Shown piece by piece: positions 1 to 6,417 of a stretch of DNA of 16,452 nt (positions are counted from its first letter, which is position 1; each line of letters starts with the position of its first letter). Below the pieces are notes generated by a model. The model saw only the letters and a list, made by a program, of their open reading frames with translations, did not search any database and was not told the DNA's origin. The stretch comes from an uncultured Gammaproteobacteria bacterium (lineage in GTDB: Bacteria > Pseudomonadota > Gammaproteobacteria > Rariloculales > Rariloculaceae). Position numbers and translations under genes: made by a program. The stretch covers positions 1-16,452 of the forward strand of contig CAMPKU010000083.1 of NCBI GenBank assembly GCA_946887385.1, given 5' to 3'.

Positions 1-581
1 AGATCATGCTTGCGATCGGCGAGCTCGCCGCCGCACGCTCGGCCGCCGACGAGCTCGAGAGCATCGCGCTGCGCTTCGACACCGAGCTCGTAGCCGCCAC
101 GGCGGCTCAGGCGCGCGGCGAAGTAGAGCTCGCGGAAGGCGACGCCTACGCGGCGCTCGGCTCGCTGCGCCGCGCGCTTACCTTCTGGCAGGCGCTGCAT
201 GCGCCGTATCTCGCGGCGCGCGCGCGCGTCGCGATCGCGCTCGCGTGCCGCGCGCTTGGCGACGAGGACGGCGCCGCGCTGGAGCTCGAGCTCGCGCGGG
301 CGGCGCTCGAGCGTCTCGAGGCGGCGCCGGATCTGGCCCATCTCGACGCCCTCCGAGCGCGCCCGCCGGCCGGCGTTTGCGGTGCAGAGCACGGACTCAC
401 GCCGCGCGAGCTTCAAGTGCTGCGGCTCGTGACAACCGGCCGCACGAATCGGCAGATTGCCGCCGAGCTCGCGCTCAGCGAGAAGACGGTCCACCGTCAC
501 ATGAGCAACATCTTCGCGAAGCTCGAAGTCCCGTCGCGCGCGGCCGCCACGGCTTTCGCGTTCCGCCATCGGCTTGTCTAG
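1..581 (+). CDS. LuxR-family transcriptional regulator, C-terminal part (5' end outside window)
   Basis: The frame is open from the first base, so the N-terminus is missing. The visible part is about 192 residues. Roughly residues 1-115 are alanine-, leucine- and glutamate-rich helices resembling TPR-like repeats (for example ARAALERLEA). The last 61 residues form a LuxR/GerE helix-turn-helix: LTPRELQVLRL, then GRTNRQIAAEL, then the recognition helix around SEKTVHRHMSNIFAKL. In this family such a C-terminal HTH binds DNA, and the helical repeats often belong to large AAA/TPR (MalT-like) or cyclase-like regulators. The sensor part cannot be seen, so the ligand is unknown. The flavoprotein gene starting at 706 lies 124 bases downstream on the same strand and could be a target, but no clear operator is visible between them. 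Confidence 0.9.
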   Translation, partial: IMLAIGELAAARSAADELESIALRFDTELVAATAAQARGEVELAEGDAYAALGSLRRALTFWQALHAPYLAARARVAIALACRALGDEDGAALELELARAALERLEAAPDLAHLDALRARPPAGVCGAEHGLTPRELQVLRLVTTGRTNRQIAAELALSEKTVHRHMSNIFAKLEVPSRAAATAFAFRHRLV

Positions 582-705
582 CGCGCTCAGCATGGGTAGA
601 AATATCCACGCGGATCGCCCCCTTCCTTGGGTGGTTCCTCCGACGCGCGCTGCAGTTGAAGCGCGTATCGTGGCTCGACACCGATCTCACAGCGAGGGTA
701 ATGCC

Positions 706-1860
706 ATGCAAACCGCTTCACTCGTCGCCGCTCGGGAGCTGTCGCCGCTGATCGTGCGCTTGCGCGACGACACGGAGACGAAACGCAATGTTGCGGACTC
801 GATCGTCGACCGGCTGCGCGACGGCCGGTTGTGCCGGCTCGCCGTGGCCGAGGCGCTCGCAGGGCTCGAGGTGCCGCTCCATCACGCGCTCGACGTTTAC
901 GAAACGCTCGCCTACGCCGACGCGTCGGTGGGCTGGGTGGTGTGGAACAATGCGTTGCCGTGCTACCTGGGGCGATTTCTCGCTCCCGCCGCACGCGGCG
1001 AGGTCTTCGGCGACCCGCGCTGGCTCTATGCCTGCTCTACGCGTCCCACGGGACGCGCCACCCGCACGGCCGACGGCTATCGCGTGAGTGGACGCTGGGG
1101 AATCGTCTCCGGCTGCGAGCTTGCCGAGTGGATCCTGCTGCTGTGCGTCGTGGAAGAGAACGGCGCACCCCGCATGCTGGCCCCCAACACGCCCGAAATG
1201 CGCTTCGCGTTTCTGCGCCGTGGCGACTACGAAATCCTCGACACGTGGCACGTCGGCGGTTTACGCGGCACCGGCAGCCACGACATCGTGGCAGACAATG
1301 CGCTCGTGCCGAACGCCCGCACGCTGTTCGTCGCCGAGCCGAGCACGCTCGACAGCCCGCTCGGCCGGGTACCGATCATCTGCTCGATGGCGGCCGCGTA
1401 CGGCGCGCAAGCGCTCGGAGTCGCGCAATCGGCCGTCGACACGCTCGTGGAGCTCACGAGCACCAAGGCGCCGCCGGAAGGCCCCGCGCTGCGCGAGCGA
1501 CCGGCCGTGCTCGCCGACATCGCGCGGCAAAGCGCCGCGCTCGAAGCCGCACGCACGTACTTGCACGCGTGCGCCGAGCGCTTGTGGCGCACGGCGGAAG
1601 CCGGAGGGCCGCCGGCCATCGAGGAAATCACCGCGTTGTGGGGTGCCGGTCTGCATGCTGCAGACGCTGCCGAGACGGCCGTCGACAGGATGTATGCCGA
1701 CGCGGGGATCAATTCGCTGTATACGACGTGCCCGATCGAGCGCGCGCATCGCGACATGCACGCCATGCGCCGGCACATCGTGGCCCAGGCGTTATGGCTC
1801 GAAGACGCGGGCCGCGTGCGCCTGGGCGCAGCACCCGTGCATCCGCTCTACGCGGTGTGA
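706..1860 (+). CDS. Acyl-CoA-dehydrogenase-fold flavoprotein (possible flavin-dependent monooxygenase)
   Basis: The product has 384 residues, close to the usual size of acyl-CoA dehydrogenases and of the related two-component flavin hydroxylases. The N-terminal helical domain spans about 1-100. The middle beta domain contains GYRVSGRWGIVSG (125-137) and WHVGGLRGTGSHDIV (181-195), a pattern typical of the hydroxylase/DszC/HsaA-like branch. The C-terminal helical bundle contains YTTCPIERAHRDMHAMRRH (339-357), the usual end motif of that branch. I chose the ATG at 706 because GAGGG (694-698) precedes it by 7 bases; the frame is open further upstream, but that part is not family-like. In this family FMN or FAD is bound and either an acyl-CoA is oxidised or an aromatic or heterocyclic ring is hydroxylated. 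The substrate cannot be told. No flavin reductase gene is adjacent. The gene converges on the HELGH gene with a gap of only 25 bases. Confidence 0.85.
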   Translation: MQTASLVAARELSPLIVRLRDDTETKRNVADSIVDRLRDGRLCRLAVAEALAGLEVPLHHALDVYETLAYADASVGWVVWNNALPCYLGRFLAPAARGEVFGDPRWLYACSTRPTGRATRTADGYRVSGRWGIVSGCELAEWILLLCVVEENGAPRMLAPNTPEMRFAFLRRGDYEILDTWHVGGLRGTGSHDIVADNALVPNARTLFVAEPSTLDSPLGRVPIICSMAAAYGAQALGVAQSAVDTLVELTSTKAPPEGPALRERPAVLADIARQSAALEAARTYLHACAERLWRTAEAGGPPAIEEITALWGAGLHAADAAETAVDRMYADAGINSLYTTCPIERAHRDMHAMRRHIVAQALWLEDAGRVRLGAAPVHPLYAV

Positions 1861-1885
1861 CCTGCGCGGGCTCGTCGGCGCACGC

Positions 1886-2521
1886 TCAGCCGCCCTCGCC
1901 CGCGCTCGAAAAGCCGCTGCACGGCGCGGTGAAGCCGTTCATCCCGAGCAGCTCGTTCCAGATGTTAGCGCGCTCGACGGGCGCAAGCGCGCGCGCCCAT
2001 TCCCACGCCGCCGCATAATCGTACTCGCTGTGCCAGTCGCTCTCGCCGCGCACCCGCGCTGCGGCAAACTCGTCGCCCCACACGTCGGCCCACACGCGGT
2101 CGAGGATCAAGTACAGCGTACGGTGACCGTCTACGTCGTCGAGCCGCTCGACGAGCTGCCACAGATGCCGGTGCCCAAGCTCATGGACGAGCGTGGCCTG
2201 CTTGAGCGCCTCGGGATAGCTGGCGCGCAGCCCCATCGGATGCGCGGGGCCGCCGGAGTGGCTCGTGGCGTCGGCAATCACGGCCGCGACCTGCGCCTCG
2301 GGAAATTTCAAGCACGTGCGCGCCTCGAGGGCCGCTACGATGCGCGCACCGAACTCGGCCCAGATGGCACGGTACGCCTTGGCCGCGTACTCGTGCGCCG
2401 CCGTGTGCGGAATGAACTCGAGCTCCATGGGCGTTTGCGCCTGGGCGGCGCCGGCAAGCAGTACCCCCAGCAGCGCTACGGGGACGGATTTTCTTAATCC
2501 GCCCCTCACACCGTCGTGCAT
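1886..2521 (-). CDS. Small secreted protein with HELGH zinc-metalloprotease motif
   Basis: The product has 211 residues. The N-terminus is MHDGVRGGLRKSVP followed by a hydrophobic stretch, VALLGVLLAGAAQAQT, a signal peptide with likely cleavage after AQA (residue 28). The mature part carries LVHELGHRHL (111-120), an HEXXH zinc site with His113, Glu114 and His117. WGDEFAA (148-154) follows about 34 residues later and could provide an acidic third ligand. It is therefore probably a periplasmic or exported zinc peptidase-like protein; I do not recognise the family or substrate. The ATG at 2521 lies between two inverted palindromic repeats, and residues 6-14 are encoded by one of them. GTG at 2509 is the only close alternative start. 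It is the third gene of the minus-strand ECF42 arm, 56 bases after the YCII gene. Shine-Dalgarno is weak (GAG directly before ATG), so translation may depend on the repeat structure. Confidence 0.8.
   Translation of the reverse strand: MHDGVRGGLRKSVPVALLGVLLAGAAQAQTPMELEFIPHTAAHEYAAKAYRAIWAEFGARIVAALEARTCLKFPEAQVAAVIADATSHSGGPAHPMGLRASYPEALKQATLVHELGHRHLWQLVERLDDVDGHRTLYLILDRVWADVWGDEFAAARVRGESDWHSEYDYAAAWEWARALAPVERANIWNELLGMNGFTAPCSGFSSAGEGG
2480..2505. repeat. Palindromic repeat copy A (left half of REPIN-like pair)
   Basis: The left arm GGGGACGGATT (2480-2490) and the imperfect right arm AATCCGCCCC (2496-2505) enclose TTCTT. Bases 2480-2503 match the reverse complement of copy B at 22 of 24 positions. 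On the minus strand this copy encodes residues 6-14 (RGGLRKSVP) of the secreted HELGH protein. Confidence 0.85.
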
Positions 2522-2537
2522 CTCGACTACGTTGGAA

Positions 2538-2561
2538 GGCGGATTAAATAAATCCGTCCCC
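2538..2561. repeat. Palindromic repeat copy B (right half of REPIN-like pair)
   Basis: The left part GGCGGATTAA (2538-2547) and the right arm AATCCGTCCCC (2551-2561) mirror copy A. A and B are in inverted orientation with a 34-base spacer (2504-2537). The paired layout resembles REPINs, in which two REP units form a long hairpin. It lies between the YCII stop (2578) and the start codon of the HELGH gene (2521). Confidence 0.85.
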
Positions 2562-2577
2562 TCTTGCGCATAGGTTT

Positions 2578-2946
2578 TCACCGGCTGTTGTTCTCGGCGA
2601 CGAGTGTGCGCAGCGGCCGAACCTCGATGCTGCCGTAGCGCGCCGGCGGAATTTTCGCCGCGAAGGCGATCGCCTCGTCGAGGTCTTTCGCTTCGATGGC
2701 GTAGAAGCCCGCCAGCTGCTCCTTGGTCTCGGCGAAGGGGCCGTCCGTGGTGGTGATCGTACCGTTGCGCACGCGCACCGTCGTGGCCGTGTGCGTGGGC
2801 TCGAGGGCCTCGCTGCCCAAGCGCTCGACGCTGGCAACGGGCACTGCGCCGAACGCCATGCATTCGTGGTTGAGTGCGTCCCACTCGCCTTGCGAGAGCG
2901 CGGTGATCTCCGCTTCCTTGAGGTACACCAGACAGGCATATTTCAT
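2578..2946 (-). CDS. YCII/DGPF-domain protein
   Basis: The product has 122 residues, the usual length of a single YCII domain. It begins MKYACLVYLKE, the family's first beta strand, and carries the signature [16 protein letters not shown] with DGPF at 68-71. The C-terminal part (FYAIEAKDLDEAIAFAAKIP) is the usual strand-helix. YCII domains adopt a dimeric alpha/beta-barrel fold. Their biochemical role is unsettled, but stand-alone DGPF proteins are the known genomic companions of ECF42 sigma factors. I chose the ATG at 2946 because AAGGAG (2956-2961) precedes it by 9 bases; an upstream TTG would leave only 4 bases. The gene starts 20 bases after the sigma gene stop, so the two are almost surely cotranscribed. 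It is a paralogue of the proteins at 4433 and 5212. Confidence 0.93.
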   Translation of the reverse strand: MKYACLVYLKEAEITALSQGEWDALNHECMAFGAVPVASVERLGSEALEPTHTATTVRVRNGTITTTDGPFAETKEQLAGFYAIEAKDLDEAIAFAAKIPPARYGSIEVRPLRTLVAENNSR

Positions 2947-2966
2947 GACATCCAACTCCTTCGCAA

Positions 2967-4205
2967 TCAGCTATCGAGCTCGGCCAGCCGCCGCTCGAGG
3001 AAGCGGCGCTCGGGCTCGAGCTGCGTGAGCGTAAGCGCACGCTCGTACGCTGCGCGTGCATCGCCAGCCAGCCCAAGACGGCGGCACAGATCCGCGCGCG
3101 CCGCGTGGGCGAGATGATAATCCGCCAGATCGCCGCGCTCGAGCAGCCCGTCGACGAGCGCAAGACCGGCGTTGGGCCCGTCGCGCATCGCAACGGCCAC
3201 GGCACGGTTGAGCTCCACGACCGGTGTCGGCTCGAGCCGCAGCAGTACGTCGTACCAACCCACGATCGCAGCCCAGTTCGTGGCGGCGGGCGTTTCCGCG
3301 GCCGCGTGCACGCTCGCGATTGCGGCTTGCAGGGTGTAGCCGCCGAAATTCTGCGTTCCGAGCGCGCGCCGCAAGAGCCCCATGCCCTCGTCGATCAGAT
3401 CGCGGTTCCACAACGAGCGGTCCTGTGCGTCGAGCAGCACGAGCTCGCCCGTGGGCGACGTGCGCGCCGTGCGCCGCGACTCCTGCAGCAGCATCAGCGC
3501 CAGGAGCCCGAGCGCTTCGGGCTCGGGCAAGAGGCCGACAAGCAACCGGCCGACGCGGATCGCTTCGGCCGACAGATCATGGCGCGTCAACGAGCTGCCG
3601 GACGACGCGGCATACCCTTCGTTGAACACGAGGTAGACCACGCGCAGCACGGCGTCGAGCCGCTCCGGCAGCTGCTCACGGCTCGGCACGACGTACGGAA
3701 TGCGCGCCACCTTGATCTTGCTCTTCGCGCGCACGATTCGCTGCGCGAGCGTCGACGGCGCCGTGAGGAACGCGCGCGCGATCTCCTCCGTCGTGAGCCC
3801 GCAGACCTCACGCAGCGTTAGCGCTACACGCGCGTCGGGCTGCAACGCCGGGTGGCAGCAGGTGAAGATCAGCCGCAGCCGATCGTCCTCGACGTCAGTG
3901 TCGAGCATGGCCTCGAGATCCTCGGTTTCGGCCGGCAGCTGCTCCGCTAATTGGTCGTCGAGCGGGCTCAAGCGCCGGCGTACGCGAATGCGGTCGATGG
4001 CTTTGAAGCGCCCCGTCGACACCAGCCAGGCACGCGGATTGGCCGGCACGCCGTCCCGCGGCCACTGCTCGATCGCAGCGCGAAACGCCTCGTGCAGCGC
4101 TTCCTCTGCGAGGTCGAAGTCGCCAAGCAAACGGATCAGCGTGGCGAGCACGCGCCGCGATTCTTCGCGATAGACGGCGTCGACCGTGCCGCGTATGTCG
4201 TCCAT
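2967..4205 (-). CDS. ECF42-type extracytoplasmic function sigma factor with C-terminal extension
   Basis: The product has 412 residues, about twice a minimal ECF sigma. Region sigma-2 spans about 10-78, with LLGDFDLAEEALHEAF (26-41) and ANPRAWLVSTGRFKAIDRIR (55-74). Region sigma-4 spans about 110-165, with LTLREVCGLTTEEIARAFL (129-147). The extension (about 180-412) carries YLVFNEGYAASSG (191-203), the hallmark of the DUF6596 region, followed by TPR-like helices to the end. In this group the extension is thought to take part in activity control in place of a classic anti-sigma factor; none is encoded nearby. ATG at 4205 has AGGAG 4 bases upstream. It heads an operon with the YCII gene and probably the HELGH gene. 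A TGTCGA-N17-CGAC motif facing this gene (4297-4328) suggests autoregulation. Group assignment rests on the extension and the DGPF neighbours. Confidence 0.93.
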   Translation of the reverse strand: MDDIRGTVDAVYREESRRVLATLIRLLGDFDLAEEALHEAFRAAIEQWPRDGVPANPRAWLVSTGRFKAIDRIRVRRRLSPLDDQLAEQLPAETEDLEAMLDTDVEDDRLRLIFTCCHPALQPDARVALTLREVCGLTTEEIARAFLTAPSTLAQRIVRAKSKIKVARIPYVVPSREQLPERLDAVLRVVYLVFNEGYAASSGSSLTRHDLSAEAIRVGRLLVGLLPEPEALGLLALMLLQESRRTARTSPTGELVLLDAQDRSLWNRDLIDEGMGLLRRALGTQNFGGYTLQAAIASVHAAAETPAATNWAAIVGWYDVLLRLEPTPVVELNRAVAVAMRDGPNAGLALVDGLLERGDLADYHLAHAARADLCRRLGLAGDARAAYERALTLTQLEPERRFLERRLAELDS

Positions 4206-4296
4206 GGCTCTCCTGCTTGCGCGCCGCGCTTGAATTGTGCCAAATCATACGACCTCCGTGCATGGCCGGCTCGATACCGCCGTGCCCCTTACTCGA

Positions 4297-4328
4297 TAGT
4301 CGCTTGGCCACACCCCGGCTCGACATCG
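4297..4328 (-). promoter_or_regulatory. Putative ECF42-dependent promoter for the sigma factor operon
   Basis: Read on the minus strand, CGATGTCGA (4328-4320) is followed after 17 bases by CGACTA (4302-4297). The same bipartite motif with the same 17-base spacer lies on the opposite strand at 4342-4373. From memory of published work on Streptomyces ECF42 factors, the recognised -35 is TGTCGA and the -10 begins with CGA. The predicted transcript would start near 4290, leaving a leader of about 85 bases before the ATG at 4205. It implies positive autoregulation. Match and spacing are seen directly; the function is inferred. Confidence 0.72.
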
Positions 4329-4341
4329 AGGCAGCGCGGAG

Positions 4342-4373
4342 CGATGTCGAAATCCGCCTGCCCCGTTCGACTA
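4342..4373 (+). promoter_or_regulatory. Putative ECF42-dependent promoter for the DGPF operon
   Basis: CGATGTCGA (4342-4350) is followed after exactly 17 bases by CGACTA (4368-4373). It is identical in both boxes and in spacing to the divergent copy at 4297-4328, although the spacers differ in sequence. The predicted start is near 4380, about 50 bases before the ATG at 4433. It should drive the YCII-DUF1428 fusion and the following DGPF gene. The -35 boxes of the two promoters are 19 bases apart, so two holoenzymes facing away from each other could compete. Confidence 0.78.
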
Positions 4374-4432
4374 ACCCACGACGCCAGGCCAAAAGAGTCG
4401 AAGGCACCCACCACCAATCGAGGAGAACCGCC

Positions 4433-5197
4433 ATGCAATTCATGCTGTTAATGATTCCGAAGGGCTACGAGACCGCGAAGCCGGGCACCGTGCCCACCGA
4501 TGTCGCACGCGTAAAGGAGATGATGAAGTTCAACCAGGCGCTCAAAGACGCCGGCGTGCTCGTGGGGCTGAACGGGCTCCATCCCGTCTCCGCCGGCGCC
4601 CGCGTCTCGTTCGCGGGCGGGCGCCCGACCGTCACCGACGGGCCGTTCGTCGAGACCAAAGAGGTGCTCGGCGGCTACTGGGTGATCCGCGTGCAGTCGA
4701 AGGCCGAAGCGATCGAGTGGGCCAAGCGCTGTCCGGCGTCGGAGAACGAGACGATCGAGATTCGCCAGGTGCAGGAGGTTTCGGACTTTCCCGCCGACGT
4801 GCAGAAGGCGACCGAAGGCTTCACGGCACTGCAGCAATCGGCCGGCCAGTACGTGGACGGCTTCGTGGTGCCCGTGCCCAAAGCCAAGGTGGACGACTAT
4901 CGGCGCGTCGCGGCGCAGGCCGGCAACGTGTGGCGCGAGCACGGCGCGCTGGCATTCGTCGAATGCCTTGCCGACGACGTGAAGCCCGGCAAGGTCACGT
5001 CGTTCCCGCAGGCTGTGAACCTCGAGGCCGACGAGACCGTCGTGTTCTCCTACATCGTGTATGCCTCGCGCGAGGAGCGCGACCGGATCAATGCGCTGGT
5101 CATGAAGGATCCGCGCATCGACATGAGCCCGGCCGACATGCCGTTCGACGGCAAGCGCATGATCTTCGGCGGCTTCAACGTGCTGGTCGAAGCCTGA
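4433..5197 (+). CDS. YCII-DUF1428 two-domain fusion protein
   Basis: The product has 254 residues. Residues 1-113 are a YCII domain: [11 protein letters not shown] start, [19 protein letters not shown] with DGPF at 69-72, and ETIEIRQV at the end. Residues 140-251 match DUF1428 (YbaA-like): [18 protein letters not shown], then [21 protein letters not shown] (171-191), then [13 protein letters not shown] (236-248). The linker (about 114-139) has no methionine and no stop, so this is one continuous reading frame. Both domains belong to the alpha/beta-barrel class and normally occur as separate small proteins. The ATG at 4433 has AGGAG (4421-4425) 7 bases upstream. It is the first gene of the plus arm, behind the putative ECF42 promoter. 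Biochemical role is unknown; the fusion suggests the two domains act together. Confidence 0.92.
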   Translation: MQFMLLMIPKGYETAKPGTVPTDVARVKEMMKFNQALKDAGVLVGLNGLHPVSAGARVSFAGGRPTVTDGPFVETKEVLGGYWVIRVQSKAEAIEWAKRCPASENETIEIRQVQEVSDFPADVQKATEGFTALQQSAGQYVDGFVVPVPKAKVDDYRRVAAQAGNVWREHGALAFVECLADDVKPGKVTSFPQAVNLEADETVVFSYIVYASREERDRINALVMKDPRIDMSPADMPFDGKRMIFGGFNVLVEA

Positions 5198-5211
5198 AGG
5201 AGCCAACGGCA

Positions 5212-5586
5212 ATGAAATACATTTGTCTCGGCTACTTCGACGAAGCGCGCTGGGAGAGCCTGCCCGAGTCCGAGCGCCACTCGATCATGGAGCGCTGCTC
5301 CGCCTACGACGACGAGCTGCGGCGCGGCGGGCATTTTGCGGGCGGTGAAATGCTGCAGGGCCCGCGCAACGCCGCCACGCTGCGCTTCCGCGACGGCGCC
5401 GTCACCGTCACGGATGGCCCCTTCGCTGAAACGAAGGAGCAGATCGGGGGCATCTTGTTCCTCGAAGCACGCGACCTCAACGAGGCCATCCAGCTCATGT
5501 CGCGTCATCCCGGCGTGCGCGTAGGGCCGTTCGAGATTCGGCCGGCCGAGGATATCGGCAAGGAGGCGGCGAGGAGCGCGCCGTGA
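5212..5586 (+). CDS. YCII/DGPF-domain protein
   Basis: The product has 124 residues and a single YCII domain. It begins [14 protein letters not shown] and carries [18 protein letters not shown] with DGPF at 68-71. The C-terminal strand-helix, [20 protein letters not shown], ends in the PFEIRP strand usual for the family. ATG at 5212 follows the fusion gene stop by 14 bases, and AAGGAG (5197-5202) overlaps that stop codon, so the two genes are translationally close and cotranscribed. It resembles the protein encoded at 2578-2946 more than the fusion does, pointing to duplication inside the locus. The role is unknown beyond membership of an ECF42-associated DGPF family. Confidence 0.93.
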   Translation: MKYICLGYFDEARWESLPESERHSIMERCSAYDDELRRGGHFAGGEMLQGPRNAATLRFRDGAVTVTDGPFAETKEQIGGILFLEARDLNEAIQLMSRHPGVRVGPFEIRPAEDIGKEAARSAP

Positions 5587-5720
5587 TGCGGTTCGGGCCG
5601 CGACCGGTGCGCCATCCCTCCGCACGAGCGGCCGCGGCCCGAACCTTTTTCGAGCCACGCATGTCGCGCGCGGAAGTCGGCGCTACGATGGCGGTGGAAC
5701 TACCGGAGCAAGGGCAAGCC

Positions 5721-6278
5721 ATGGAAAGCGAATACCGCCCCATCATCGATTTCTGGTTTCGCGAGCTGACGCCGCGCCAATGGTTCACCGCAGGCGGACC
5801 CGAGCTCGACGAGCTCATCCGCACGCGCTTCGGCACGCAGGTGGAGGCGGCGCGGCGCGGCGCGCTCGATCATTGGGCCGCTTCGCCGCGCGGCCGGCTT
5901 GCGCTGATCATTCTGCTCGATCAATTTCCTCGTCACGTCTACCGCAATACGCCCGACGCTTATGCGAGCGACGCGAAGGCCCTGGCGCTCGCAAAGCAGG
6001 GTATCGAGCTAGGGCTCGACGAGCAGCTCACGCTCGCCGAGCAGCAGTTTTTTTACTTGCCTCTCATGCACGCGGAGGACAAGGGCGTTCAGGCGCTCAG
6101 CGTGAAGCGGTTCACGGCGCTGCGTGATGCCGCCGAAGCCGTGCTTGGCTTCGCGCTCGGTCACCGCGACGTCGTCGACCGCTTCGGCCGCTTTCCGCAC
6201 CGCAACGAAGTCCTGGGCCGTGCATCCTCCGCGGATGAAGAGGCGTTCCTCGCGTCCGGCGAGAACACGCTGCGCTAG
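5721..6278 (+). CDS. DUF924 family protein
   Basis: The product has 185 residues, the typical DUF924 length. Family blocks are visible in order: IIDFWFRELTPRQWF (8-22), LALIILLDQFPRHVYRNTP (60-78), LAEQQFFYLPLMHAED (105-120) and VVDRFGRFPHRNEVLGR (151-167). It is all-helical with a TPR-like fold and probably cytoplasmic; its biochemical role is unknown. I chose the ATG at 5721 because the family starts just before the DFWF block and AGGG (5711-5714) precedes it by 6 bases. ATG at 5688 and GTG at 5583 are in frame, but the added residues do not look conserved. The gap of 134 bases after the DGPF gene means it may have its own promoter. TACGAT at 5684-5689 is a weak -10 candidate. It may simply be a bystander next to the ECF42 locus. 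Confidence 0.9.
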   Translation: MESEYRPIIDFWFRELTPRQWFTAGGPELDELIRTRFGTQVEAARRGALDHWAASPRGRLALIILLDQFPRHVYRNTPDAYASDAKALALAKQGIELGLDEQLTLAEQQFFYLPLMHAEDKGVQALSVKRFTALRDAAEAVLGFALGHRDVVDRFGRFPHRNEVLGRASSADEEAFLASGENTLR

Positions 6279-6285
6279 CGCTTCC

Positions 6286-6311
6286 GGGAACGGATTTACA
6301 AATCCGTCCCC
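6286..6311. repeat. Palindromic repeat copy C
   Basis: The left arm GGGAACGGATTT (6286-6297), 2-base loop AC and right arm AAATCCGTCCCC (6300-6311) give a 12-base stem with one mismatch. It sits 7 bases after the DUF924 stop codon and is followed by a second hairpin at 6317-6359. Confidence 0.88.
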
Positions 6312-6316
6312 TCTTT

Positions 6317-6359
6317 CCGCGACTCGCCGAGAAACTGTGACTTCTCGACAGATTCGCGG
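6317..6359. other. Nested inverted repeat (possible structured RNA or cruciform)
   Basis: Outer arms CCGCGA (6317-6322) and TCGCGG (6354-6359) enclose inner arms CGAGAA (6328-6333) and TTCTCG (6342-6347), with an 8-base loop ACTGTGAC. Both 6-base pairings are perfect, separated by a nearly symmetric internal loop. It begins 5 bases after palindrome copy C and lies between DUF924 and the antitoxin gene. No U-run follows, so it is not a classical terminator. It might be an extension of the palindrome element. Confidence 0.4.
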
Positions 6360-6384
6360 CTAGCGCCAACGGCCGCCGGAAGAC

Positions 6385-6415
6385 TATGATAACAACTACC
6401 TGAAAAGTGTTATCA
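6385..6415 (+). promoter_or_regulatory. Promoter -10 box and operator of the RHH-PIN toxin-antitoxin operon
   Basis: TGATAACA (6387-6394) and TGTTATCA (6408-6415) form a perfect 8-base inverted repeat with a 13-base spacer. It ends 2 bases before the antitoxin ATG at 6418. The left arm overlaps TATGAT (6385-6390), a good sigma70 -10 box; no convincing -35 box is seen. RHH antitoxins commonly bind such palindromes over their own promoter, so autorepression is the natural reading. The stretch is AT-richer than its surroundings. The predicted leader is very short and has no clear Shine-Dalgarno. Confidence 0.7.
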
Positions 6416-6417
6416 CC

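Noticed and set aside
1088..2497. Open frame of 469 codons on the + strand
   Set aside because: It crosses two real genes, the flavoprotein in another frame and the HELGH gene antisense. Its product has the Arg/Ala/Pro bias of an out-of-frame reading.
2522..3205. Upstream extension of the HELGH gene to a start near 3205
   Set aside because: The extra residues overlap the YCII and sigma genes in another frame and would place the signal peptide internally. The ATG at 2521 is the sensible start.
4448..5212. Open frame of 254 codons on the - strand
   Set aside because: It is exactly antisense to the YCII-DUF1428 gene, with a His-rich biased composition and no ribosome binding site.
5662..5690. 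TGTCGC followed by CGAT upstream of DUF924 as an ECF42 promoter
   Set aside because: The -35 box is imperfect, the spacer is 18, and the flanking bases shared by the two good copies are absent. A sigma70-like -10 box fits as well.
6324..6350. TGTCGA on the - strand (6350-6345) with a CGAG about 18 bases on, as a third ECF42 promoter
   Set aside because: The spacer is 18 rather than 17, the CGACTA box is missing, and it points into the 3' end of DUF924 with no gene to drive. The TGTCGA is part of the hairpin arm.
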